64,000 nucleotides of DNA, from the NCBI GenBank assembly GCA_943787295.1, contig CALSLW010000001.1, forward strand, positions 639,501 to 703,500, read 5' to 3'. Below are positions 27,711 to 34,861 of the stretch, in pieces. This DNA comes from an uncultured Flavobacteriaceae bacterium (lineage in GTDB: Bacteria > Bacteroidota > Bacteroidia > Flavobacteriales > Flavobacteriaceae). Position numbers and translations under genes: made by a program. Every line of letters starts with the position of its first letter. Position 1 is the stretch's first letter. The notes under the pieces were generated by a model. That model was not told the DNA's origin. It worked only from the letters and a program-made list of their open reading frames with translations, and made no database searches.

Positions 27711-27718
27711 CAAAAATA
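27711..27718 (-). promoter_or_regulatory. -7 promoter element of the galB-led operon
   Basis: The minus strand reads TATTTTTG, matching TAnnTTTG, 15 bp before the ATG at 27696. This predicts a leader of about 10 nt. Just upstream lies the interrupted inverted repeat ATTCG/CGAAT at 27722-27740. Confidence 0.5.
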
Positions 27719-27762
27719 AGTATTCGAATGCGTAACGAATTAAAGCATCAAATAAAATGATA

Positions 27763-27777
27763 GAACAAATCGAACAT
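27763..27777 (-). promoter_or_regulatory. Candidate regulon operator, copy 3
   Basis: The minus strand reads ATGTTCGATTTGTTC. It differs from copy 1 at one position over the 15 bases and from copy 2 at two. It is centred about 74 bp before the galB start, upstream of the -7 element. Confidence 0.5.
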
Positions 27778-28293
27778 TTATAAAAACTTAATCTTCTCTC
27801 TGAAAAATAAAACACCACTAAAAAAGGAGTCTTTTAAAATAAGCAATAACATAGAAATATTAGGACTTAAAATTGTTTATGATTAATTAAAATTCTAAAT
27901 CAAAAGGCTCGTTTTAATTATGTTTAGTATTATTTATTTTTGGACAAACATAAGGCATTAGTTTGATCAATAATTCTACCCTTTCCAATGCCTTTAGCCT
28001 GGTTGGAAAGAAAAGTTGCTTATTACAAATACAAAGTTTGAAGGGAATACACCCCTCTATCTCCTTCAATACCCCTAACAAAGCACCCCCATTACTCCAT
28101 CGCATATACCCCTAAGACCAAGAACAATATAGCTTCTAGCGGATTTCAATTGTGCCCAAACTTGCGAAAATATTTCATGCTTAAAATGTTGGGGTTATAT
28201 ACTATTCTGTGTGTTATGGATGATAAATAAAAGTGATTTTAGAAACCCCAGCCCCATTGGTTAAGTAACTACACTCCTCGAAACTTTTAGCTT
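27778..28293. other. Gene-poor stretch between the catabolic operon and the element's maintenance remnants
   Basis: No convincing gene is seen. A 63-codon minus-strand frame (27914-28105) has no recognisable domain and no good start context. The stretch marks the border between the catabolic cargo and the plasmid-like right end. Confidence 0.5.
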
Positions 28294-28335
28294 TTGTCCC
28301 AATGTCCCACCCCCTAGGGATGGGACGTGGGACAA
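28294..28335. terminator. Long hairpin after the RepA-like remnant
   Basis: TTGTCCCA (28294-28301) pairs with TGGGACAA (28328-28335), and an inner GTCCCA (28304-28309) pairs with TGGGAC (28321-28326). It starts 4 bp after the stop of the minus-strand frame. A T run is weak on either side, so termination is only possible. Confidence 0.4.
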
Positions 28336-28339
28336 GAAC

Positions 28340-29020
28340 TCACTCCTTAAGCTTTCGATCTACACTTGACTTAGAAGTTTTTATTCCCTTGCCTTTGAGT
28401 ATCTCAGCAGTTTCCTTAAGACTCTTTCCTTCTTCGCGAAGTTTTCTAGCCTCATCAAGCCAGTCATCATCGGCAAGATCATTAAGCTGAACTCTTTCAC
28501 CTGTATTGGTAAATGAGAGCTGCTCAGAGAACCTCAACACATAGCTTTCTGACTTATTAGCCTCAGGCATGTAGTTATTTTTAACTACACATAAATGCCT
28601 TAAAGAGGCATCTTCCTTGTCTTTGGTGAGCATCATTACACTTCTCATCTTAGCTTCAAAACCCTGTGACCCAAGTATGTTATTCTTGTTAGGAGCAGCA
28701 CCAGCAGACGCTTTCTTTGTGTGATGAAGAAAAACTACGGTTACTCCGAACTCTTTAACTATTCCATCATAAAGATTGAGAAAGCTTCTAACCTCATTTG
28801 AATTATTCATAGAGCCAGTAAATAAATCAGCATATGAATCCACGATGATGAGGTCTACACAATTGTTTTGTACCACTTCCCGAAGATTCTTTACAATGCC
28901 ATCAATGCTATAAATAAACTTAAGCTTTGAAAGCTTATCATCTTGTGATACATCATCTCCAAAATAGGTGTTTAGCCAGACCGATGTTGCCATTTCACCA
29001 TCTTCTGTGTTGAGATAGAA
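28340..29020 (-). pseudogene. N-terminally truncated RepA/RecA-like AAA ATPase
   Basis: The frame has an ATG at 28993 but stays open and family-like up to a TGA at 29021: FYLNTEDGE joins ATSVWLNTYF. That is the second strand of a RecA-like core (normally a YL-xxEDxE segment following the Walker A helix), so the Walker A half is missing. The rest is good: VDLIIVDSYADLFTG (Walker B), VVFLHHTKKA, GSQGFEAKMR, and a C-terminal HTH-like tail (SLKETAEILKGKGIKTSKSS). RepA-type hexameric ATPases drive plasmid or element replication. Without Walker A it cannot work as such. A terminator-like hairpin sits at the break. Confidence 0.75.
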
Positions 29021-29023
29021 TCA

Positions 29024-29050
29024 AACCGTCTTTTTAGGCGGTTTTTTTTT
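29024..29050 (+). terminator. Terminator-like hairpin at the repA break point
   Basis: AACCGTC/GGCGGTT with a 6-nt loop is followed by T8 on the plus strand. No plus-strand gene upstream is evident. It may have arrived with the rearrangement that cut the ATPase gene. Confidence 0.5.
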
Positions 29051-29054
29051 ATTA

Positions 29055-29070
29055 TGTAACTTATGTTACA
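29055..29070. promoter_or_regulatory. Palindrome TGTAAC-TTAT-GTTACA
   Basis: A perfect 6-bp inverted repeat with a 4-bp spacer, 22 bp upstream of a plus-strand TAnnTTTG element (29092-29099). It sits where an operator controlling that promoter would sit. Confidence 0.4.
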
Positions 29071-29105
29071 CAAGAATCCATTATACAGCCGTATATTTGC
29101 AATAT

Positions 29106-29169
29106 CAATTCTACACAAATGAATTGGTTTATGGTTAGAAGCATCACTCTTAACAAGTGGTGCTTTTTT
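29106..29169 (+). ncRNA. Candidate small RNA of about 64 nt
   Basis: A good -7 element TATATTTG (29092-29099) is followed, about 40 nt downstream of the expected start, by a terminator: stem 29139-29148 with 29156-29165 (one G-T pair), 7-nt loop, then T's to 29169. The span has no useful ORF. A short promoter-to-terminator unit next to a replication-gene remnant recalls plasmid copy-control RNAs. The start is inferred. Confidence 0.35.
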
Positions 29170-29389
29170 AATTCCCTAAAATCTTATAAACTCTTTCAAG
29201 TCTTTCTCCTGCTTTAAGGTTCTTGTTGTTTAAGATGGAAAGCATCATCGTCTTTTTTGTTTGTGCTGATGTTTCTGTTTTTACCTTTTGTTTTGGACTT
29301 GGGTAAACCCTCTTAATTCTTGAACGTACGGGTTTGTTAAAGGAAGTAATTCGCTCAAGTATTTTTTTTTCTTTGTCGTTGAATTGCAT
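29168..29389 (-). CDS. Small basic hypothetical protein
   Basis: 73 aa, lysine/arginine-rich (near 20-46: KPVRSRIKRVYPSPKQKVK), ending in a short helix KAGERLERVYKILGN. No family is recognised. It lies 50 bp downstream of two overlapping small ORFs on the same strand and is probably part of that plasmid-type cluster. The basic character suggests nucleic acid binding. Confidence 0.4.
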   Translation of the reverse strand: MQFNDKEKKILERITSFNKPVRSRIKRVYPSPKQKVKTETSAQTKKTMMLSILNNKNLKAGERLERVYKILGN

Positions 29390-29439
29390 TGTTTAATAAT
29401 TTATATAGGTTAAGTCCTCTTTTGATTTGTCTTTGGTTT

Positions 29440-29616
29440 CTACTCTGTGGTAACTTCATCTTTATTTGTTTTGATAAGTCTTGCAGCTTTTGCCATACTG
29501 TATCTAGCGAAACCTGATACGGTTAAACCATTCTCTGCTGATACTTCTTTGTACTTTTTTACTTCTGCATCAGTAAGTCTTATTTGGATGTGTTTTGTTC
29601 TGTTTAGTCCTTTCAT
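29440..29616 (-). CDS. Ribbon-helix-helix (MobC-like) small protein
   Basis: 58 aa beginning MKGLNRTKHIQIRLTDAEVK and continuing with KYKEVSAENGLTVSGFARYS, the beta-strand plus two-helix pattern of ribbon-helix-helix proteins such as MobC relaxosome accessory factors. Its ATG overlaps the stop of the 42-aa ORF upstream (ATGA). No relaxase gene is visible, so it may be an orphan mobilization factor or a small repressor. Confidence 0.55.
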   Translation of the reverse strand: MKGLNRTKHIQIRLTDAEVKKYKEVSAENGLTVSGFARYSMAKAARLIKTNKDEVTTE

Positions 29617-29741
29617 TTTTTAACTTTTAGATATTCACCATTTTTGTTTTTTACTCTCTTGTGTCCTCTACCGAAATGCAACTCATTCGATAACCAAGAC
29701 ATCAATTGCTTATATGTTTTTTTATTACTGTTCTTGCTCAT
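29613..29741 (-). CDS. Short hypothetical protein coupled to the ribbon-helix-helix gene
   Basis: 42 aa (MSKNSNKKTYKQLMSWLSNE...), basic. Its TGA overlaps the next ATG by four bases, the arrangement of coupled genes, which is the main support for it being real. No function is recognised. Confidence 0.35.
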   Translation of the reverse strand: MSKNSNKKTYKQLMSWLSNELHFGRGHKRVKNKNGEYLKVKK

Positions 29742-30185
29742 TTCAAGTGTTTCTATAAGTACAATAACATTTGTGTGTTTTTGTTATATTTTCTGATACA
29801 CACTTACTTAAACAACTCTGCCGAAGCGAGTAAGCGAGGCAACATCCGAGTAAGAATTAGACACAGTAATCCCCTTATCGCCAAAAGCAATTTTTTGAAT
29901 TACTACTTACATTTCCTCTGACCAGTTCGTTCTCATCCCCCATATCAGATTTATAGTAAGTCCATTTTCGTAGCTATCGGAGAAACCTCAACCGCTATTT
30001 TTAGATGTTATCTCAATCCTGCAGTCTACTATCCAACTTCTGACCCACTACCTAACTTTCGTCCCTCGTGGGTGATACGACTTAACGATAACTCCTGACG
30101 CTATCATCGTACTACATATATACAATAACAAAGTGTTGATTTTGTTAATGCAGAAAAGTGGTGTTATCAATGAAATTGAGATGAT
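29742..30185. other. Non-coding stretch upstream of the small ORFs and downstream of the integrase
   Basis: No gene could be supported on either strand. The part near 29815-29880 is richer in G+C than its surroundings and has short repeats (GAGTAAG twice). An origin of transfer or replication could lie here, but nothing proves it. Confidence 0.3.
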
Positions 30186-31547
30186 TTAAACGTAAGTAGT
30201 TAACTTACTCCCTTTGTCTTCAAGCAGCATCATCAGCTTCTTTACTCTGTAATCCTTTAATACTTTCAGGTGTGCTTTGTCAACTTGGTCTTTTAATTTA
30301 TCCCATTCCCAATCTTGGTAGTGCGCTTTAATCGTTTGGTTAGCGTGTCCCGTTAGCTTGTATCTAATATCCTGCGATATTTCAAGTTTAAGAGCGTAGC
30401 TTTCAAAGGTCTTTCTTGCATCCTTGAATCTTCTATTGGTAAGCCTTTTTATTTTCTTTTGGTAAACATCCCAAACATTCTTGTGAACTGTTGTATTGTT
30501 GATATCGTACTTAAAGAACCAACCCTCCAATTCGTTTGGAGAATATACATCAGCACCCTTCTTAAATGGCTCTCCTGTGCGTTTATTTATCTTGTTTGCG
30601 TGAGTTATTTGAATAGTGTGTCTAATGTCGTATATGAGGCTAAAAATAGGCTCTATATCCATTCTAATCTCCATTAATTCACCGCTCTTACTTCTTTGGT
30701 GTCTAATGTATCTTCTCTTCTTGCTATCTAAATAAATAGTTCCATCAGGCTCATCAGGTTCATTAACGTTTGTTTCGTAAAGGTGCATCGTTACCAGGTC
30801 AGCTTGATAGAACCCTCTCATACAAAACATCATCAGGAAGAAATACAATGCTTGTAGGTCGTAGATGTCCTCTACCCTTTTTATTGCTGCTTCAAACTCC
30901 TCTGATTTTAGTGTTGGAATTATCTTAATGGATGACTCTCCCCTTGTTTTTGTCCAACCACTTTTTCTTTCAAACTTCTCCCCAGTAATTCCTTTTTCGT
31001 AAGCAAGGTTTTTAATGGTGCTGATGTGGTTTAGATAAGACCTAATTGAATTAATAGACAACCTCTGCTTCCATCCTAATACTAACTCATCAATAAAGCT
31101 GTTAGTTAAGTCTTTTAATGGCAAGTCATCAACCCCTGCTTCTTTCAGGATTGCGTTTACTACTCCCACGTAACTATCAAAAGAGGACTTGTTTTTATAT
31201 CTACGCTTAATGATTGTATCAAGAAACGTTTTTAGTGTATTGCTTTTTGCATCTCCACCCTCCCCTTTTAATGCTGCTGCTAACTCATCCCACGAATAAG
31301 AACCTGCTTCAAAGTTTAACCAAGCATTATTAATCTTATTGTGAATCTTTTCGAGTTCTCTATTAAGGATAATAGCGTTATCAACACTTCCCCTAATTCG
31401 AGAGGTTTTCTTATTCCAATCAACTGGTTTCACCTTGATACCAATACCAAACTTAACAGGCTTATTTTTACCACTTATTGCTTTGACAAATAATGATGAG
31501 TAACCTTGTTTGTTAGTATTAGCACGTAAAAATATTCCTACACCCAT
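30186..31547 (-). CDS. int: Tyrosine recombinase (integrase) of the element
   Basis: 453 aa. An arm-binding N-terminal domain (GVGIFLRANTNKQGYSSLFV) is followed by a SAM-like core-binding domain (about 100-215) and the catalytic domain with Arg near 226 (MMFCMRGFYQADLV), a Lys in the following hairpin, Arg in FKDARKTFESYA, His in LTGHAN, and the nucleophile Tyr in KAHYQDW. This is the phage/ICE integrase type common in Bacteroidota. It begins 143 bp inside the right 44-bp repeat and reads into the element, which ties it to the tRNA-Arg integration. All catalytic residues are present, so it may be active. Confidence 0.95.
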   Translation of the reverse strand: MGVGIFLRANTNKQGYSSLFVKAISGKNKPVKFGIGIKVKPVDWNKKTSRIRGSVDNAIILNRELEKIHNKINNAWLNFEAGSYSWDELAAALKGEGGDAKSNTLKTFLDTIIKRRYKNKSSFDSYVGVVNAILKEAGVDDLPLKDLTNSFIDELVLGWKQRLSINSIRSYLNHISTIKNLAYEKGITGEKFERKSGWTKTRGESSIKIIPTLKSEEFEAAIKRVEDIYDLQALYFFLMMFCMRGFYQADLVTMHLYETNVNEPDEPDGTIYLDSKKRRYIRHQRSKSGELMEIRMDIEPIFSLIYDIRHTIQITHANKINKRTGEPFKKGADVYSPNELEGWFFKYDINNTTVHKNVWDVYQKKIKRLTNRRFKDARKTFESYALKLEISQDIRYKLTGHANQTIKAHYQDWEWDKLKDQVDKAHLKVLKDYRVKKLMMLLEDKGSKLTTYV

Positions 31548-31551
31548 ACAC

Positions 31552-31559
31552 CAAATTTA
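31552..31559 (-). promoter_or_regulatory. -7 promoter element of the integrase gene
   Basis: The minus strand reads TAAATTTG, 4 bp before the ATG at 31547. This predicts a very short leader or a leaderless message. Two GGGGTACT repeats (31574-31581 and 31586-31593) lie just upstream and may bind a regulator. Confidence 0.45.
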
Positions 31560-31613
31560 TATAAAAAATAAATGGGGTACTAAACGGGGTACTGATATTT
31601 AGCCAATACTTGT

Positions 31614-31680
31614 AAACACTTAATGTTTAAAACATTGATTTACAGTATATATTTATTGATAATCAATAAGTTAAGTGTTT
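31614..31680. repeat. Nested inverted repeats inside the right attachment site
   Basis: AAACACTTAA (31614-31623) is the exact complement of TTAAGTGTTT (31671-31680). Between them is a perfect 17-bp palindrome, TTATTGATAATCAATAA, at 31653-31669. They end 9 bp before the attachment repeat, where integrase arm sites or a bending protein would bind. Confidence 0.45.
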
Positions 31681-31689
31681 TTGTTGTTA

Positions 31690-31733
31690 ATTACGGCTCA
31701 AGAGGTTGCAGGTTTGAATCCTGCCGAGGTCAC
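31690..31733 (+). repeat. Right attachment repeat: residual 3' end of the original tRNA-Arg
   Basis: It is identical over 44 bp to 4175-4218 and covers the tRNA from the anticodon loop to the discriminator base. No 5' half of a tRNA is present here, so this is the part displaced by integration, not a gene. Confidence 0.95.
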
Positions 31734-31737
31734 AGAA

Positions 31738-31769
31738 AACCAACTCTTTACAGGGTTGGTTTTTTTTTT
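31738..31769 (+). terminator. Original tRNA-Arg terminator, displaced by the element
   Basis: AACCAACTC (31738-31746) pairs with GGGTTGGTT (31753-31761) with one G-T pair, followed by a T run. It begins 5 bp after the tRNA 3' remnant, the normal place for a tRNA terminator. Confidence 0.75.
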
Positions 31770-31802
31770 ATGGTATACAAATCAGTATACTACTTCTTAT
31801 GA

Positions 31803-33488
31803 CTACTGTACTTGTAGCTTTAACGCAATTGAAGCATAAGGAGCGATTGAAATATTTAAGTCTTGGGTACTAAATCCACCATTTGCTTGAATAGTCAAAC
31901 TACCTAAATTAGTGTCATTTTGAATATCCACGAGCGTATAAACACCACTTGGAATTTCACTTGAAATTGAATTCACAGCAAAACGCGTTTGATTTTGTGA
32001 TGAAAGATTGTGAAGGATCATTACAATTTGACCAGCAGTAGTATCATGACGTAAAAAGGCAAAAATTGAATTTACACTTGCTCCTAGGCCTTTGTATTGA
32101 CCTTGGGTAAGGGCAGGATTTGTTTTTCGTAAATCGATCCAGTGACGGTAGTGATTCCACAGCGAGTTTTCATCTGCTTGCATTCCCTCTACGTTAAAAT
32201 CCATCGCATTAGCATTTAATGGTCGCCATGGGGTGCCTGTTGTAAATCCACCATTGGGTGTCGTGTCCCATTGCATTGGAAGACGGATGTTTTCATCAGG
32301 TTTTTCTCCTACCATCCCTATTTCTTCACCATAATACAAATAGGGAACCCCAGGGAGCGACAGTAAAATACTAGCCGCTAATTTTGCTCTAGCAATAGAT
32401 CCTCCCAATTGATTAAACACCCTGTTTTGGTCGTGATTCGCAAGAAAAGTTCCGTATTGAGCAAAGTTATAATTTGAGGTTACTTGATTTACTTTCTGTT
32501 TTAAAGCAGCTGCAGTTTGACTGTTTATTGAATTGATAATACTGCTTGCAAGATCAAATTCAAAACAATAATCTAAACGTTTGTCACTGTAAGGCAAAAT
32601 ATTTTGTGTTGATGTCCAAACTTCTCCTACTGTCATAAAGGAAGGATTCAAGCTTTTTTGAAAAGCGTAATAATCACGCCACCAATCCAAGGTTGACTGA
32701 GTGTTTTCTTGATTACTCCCCTCTTCTACCCAATGCTTGACTGCATCAATTCTAAATCCATCCACACCGATCTCTGCCCAAAATTGACTGATGTCTTTTA
32801 TTTCTTGTGTCACTTCATCATTGTGGAAGTTTAGATCAGGCATTCCACCCCAAAAAAGACCATAGTAATAGGCATTGTTACGTTGATGCCAGACTGTTTG
32901 TCCCCACGGACCATTAAAGTTGGGATTGTTTTGCTCCCAAAGATACCAATCGCGTTTACTCTGACCACTAGCCGATTGTGTAAACCACTGATGTTGATCA
33001 GAGGTATGATTCCCTACAAAATCTATAATAACCTTTATACCACGACTGTGTGCCTCTGTAAGCAAACGCCTAAAATCCTCCAAGGTGCCATAGTCTGAAT
33101 TAATATCTCTGTAATCTGTTACATCATAACCGTGATAACTGGGAGAAGGAAAAATAGGCATCAACCAGAGTCCAGTAATTCCTAAATCAGTAGTTGTCGC
33201 AGGATTACCGTCATTGAGGTAATCGAGTTTGTCGATTATTCCTTGAATATCTCCTATACCATTCCCGTCTGAATCATTGAAACTGCGCACAAAAATCTCG
33301 TAAAACACCTCATCATTCCACCAAATATCATTTGGAATATCTGAAGGATCTATTGTTGATTCTGGAGAGGGGTCAGTAATAGACTCATCGTCTTGCACAT
33401 CGAGGAATTCATCATCAATACCTGAACTATCTTTACTACAGTTCACTAATAGAATAAAACAGAAAAATGGGAGAAGAAGGCGTTTCAT
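31803..33488 (-). CDS. GH13 alpha-amylase-family lipoprotein (SusG-like)
   Basis: 561 aa. The lipoprotein signal ends at Cys17 (LLVNCSK), and a Ser/Asp-rich linker follows to about residue 50, as in surface-exposed Bacteroidota enzymes. The GH13 barrel has IDFVGNHTS, GFRIDAVKH (nucleophile Asp), TVGEVWTS (acid/base Glu) and FLANHDQNR; a beta C-terminal domain ends the protein. It cleaves alpha-1,4-glucan, probably at the cell surface. It is the last gene of the minus-strand arm of the glucan locus, 7 bp after the next GH13 gene, and the first intact gene beyond the element. Confidence 0.9.
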   Translation of the reverse strand: MKRLLLPFFCFILLVNCSKDSSGIDDEFLDVQDDESITDPSPESTIDPSDIPNDIWWNDEVFYEIFVRSFNDSDGNGIGDIQGIIDKLDYLNDGNPATTTDLGITGLWLMPIFPSPSYHGYDVTDYRDINSDYGTLEDFRRLLTEAHSRGIKVIIDFVGNHTSDQHQWFTQSASGQSKRDWYLWEQNNPNFNGPWGQTVWHQRNNAYYYGLFWGGMPDLNFHNDEVTQEIKDISQFWAEIGVDGFRIDAVKHWVEEGSNQENTQSTLDWWRDYYAFQKSLNPSFMTVGEVWTSTQNILPYSDKRLDYCFEFDLASSIINSINSQTAAALKQKVNQVTSNYNFAQYGTFLANHDQNRVFNQLGGSIARAKLAASILLSLPGVPYLYYGEEIGMVGEKPDENIRLPMQWDTTPNGGFTTGTPWRPLNANAMDFNVEGMQADENSLWNHYRHWIDLRKTNPALTQGQYKGLGASVNSIFAFLRHDTTAGQIVMILHNLSSQNQTRFAVNSISSEIPSGVYTLVDIQNDTNLGSLTIQANGGFSTQDLNISIAPYASIALKLQVQ

Positions 33489-33495
33489 CGTTCGA

Positions 33496-34851
33496 TTAAT
33501 TTAAAATATGAAACTCCCAAGGAGATAGTTGGTTGGTTTCTTCTAAGTTGTAGTCAATATTTTCCATTAAGGATGTAAATGAATCCTTTATCGGGGGATT
33601 GATGGATTGAGTTTCATCAGAAAGATTAGTAATAAAATACATCACATCATTGTTTATCTCACGTTTTAAAAGAATCACATTAGGGTTCGACAATTCAATA
33701 ATTGAAAAATTGACATTATTATCAATGTCTAATTGAGCAAAATTTTGTTTTAATTGTGCTAACCTAGCGTAAAAGGCAAATAAGTCAGTTTCCTTTTTTT
33801 CAATAAAATCTTTTTCAAAAAATGCTAAGCGTTTATCTAATCCATATTCTTGTCCATTGTATATCAAAGGCATTCCAGGAAGAAAATAAGTTAACGCTCC
33901 AAAGGTTTTCACACCTCCACCTAAGCGTTCAAAAACTGTTCCTGACCATGAATTCTCATCGTGGTTTGAGGTGAAATTCATCAATATATGCTTCGCATCA
34001 TAATCCTTTTCATTTGTACGGATATTCTCAAGAATGGCCTCGACTGGCTTGTGCTTTTTAGCTATTTCATTTAAAACATGATGTCCTCTCCAACTGTAAC
34101 TCATATCAAATGTTTGGACCAATTCAAAACCACCGGGATGGTATCCATCAGATTCAGCAAGGGTGAATAAGGGTTTAATTTTGGTCAATCGTTCCATGGT
34201 GTTTTTCCAAAAATCAACAGGACAGCTGTGCGCTGCATCAAATCGGAAACCATCAAGGTCGTGTTCTGTAACCCAATACTCCATTGCTTCTATCATTGCA
34301 TTTTGCATTTCAAGGTTGTCAAAATTAAGATCAGCAACATCAGTCCATCCCCAAGATTCTCCTGTCTCTGGATTGACTGGGTCAATAATTTCACCCGCCT
34401 CGTTTTTAGAATAAAAATCAGGGTTATTCGTTATCCACGGATGATCCCAGCCTGTATGATTTGCCACCCAGTCAATAATGACTAACATATCGTTCTTGTG
34501 CGCTGCTTGAACTAAGCGATCAAAACTCTCTTTATCTCCAAACTCAGGATTAACTCCTTTGTAGTCTGAGATAGAATAATAACTCCCTAGCTCTCCTTTG
34601 CGCTTTTCTTTTGAAATGGGATGTATTGGCATTAGCCAAATTACTTTTACGCCAAGCTCCTTCAACTTTGGAATATCTTGCGTAAAACCGTCAAATGTGC
34701 CCTCTTTAGAGTATTGGCGAACATTGACTTCATAGATCACACCATCTTTGATTTGTTCAATCGAAAATGCGGCCTTTTCTTCAACCGCTTTTGGTTGCTC
34801 TCCACAAGCAAATGCTAGGAAGACAGTAAGGAAAAAAAATACATTTTTCAT
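33496..34851 (-). CDS. GH13 alpha-amylase-family enzyme
   Basis: 451 aa with a lipoprotein-type start (FLAFACGEQ, Cys16). Barrel motifs are IDWVANHTG, DGFRFDAAHS (nucleophile), FTLAESDG (acid/base) and FTSNHDENS. It is shorter than its neighbour and has only a small C-terminal beta part, like GH13 enzymes next to GH65 genes in Flavobacteriia. It shortens malto-oligosaccharides. It sits in an operon with GH65, pgmB and the MFS carrier; gaps on either side are 7 and 10 bp. Confidence 0.9.
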   Translation of the reverse strand: MKNVFFFLTVFLAFACGEQPKAVEEKAAFSIEQIKDGVIYEVNVRQYSKEGTFDGFTQDIPKLKELGVKVIWLMPIHPISKEKRKGELGSYYSISDYKGVNPEFGDKESFDRLVQAAHKNDMLVIIDWVANHTGWDHPWITNNPDFYSKNEAGEIIDPVNPETGESWGWTDVADLNFDNLEMQNAMIEAMEYWVTEHDLDGFRFDAAHSCPVDFWKNTMERLTKIKPLFTLAESDGYHPGGFELVQTFDMSYSWRGHHVLNEIAKKHKPVEAILENIRTNEKDYDAKHILMNFTSNHDENSWSGTVFERLGGGVKTFGALTYFLPGMPLIYNGQEYGLDKRLAFFEKDFIEKKETDLFAFYARLAQLKQNFAQLDIDNNVNFSIIELSNPNVILLKREINNDVMYFITNLSDETQSINPPIKDSFTSLMENIDYNLEETNQLSPWEFHILN

Positions 34852-34861
34852 GAGTAAGTGT

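Noticed and set aside
27914-28105. 63-codon minus-strand ORF
   Set aside because: No recognisable domain, a stop just upstream, no promoter element, and an amino-acid mix typical of chance frames in a gene-poor stretch.
31690-31733. Second tRNA-Arg gene
   Set aside because: Only the 3' part from the anticodon loop onward is present; the acceptor 5' strand and D arm are missing. It is an attachment-site remnant.
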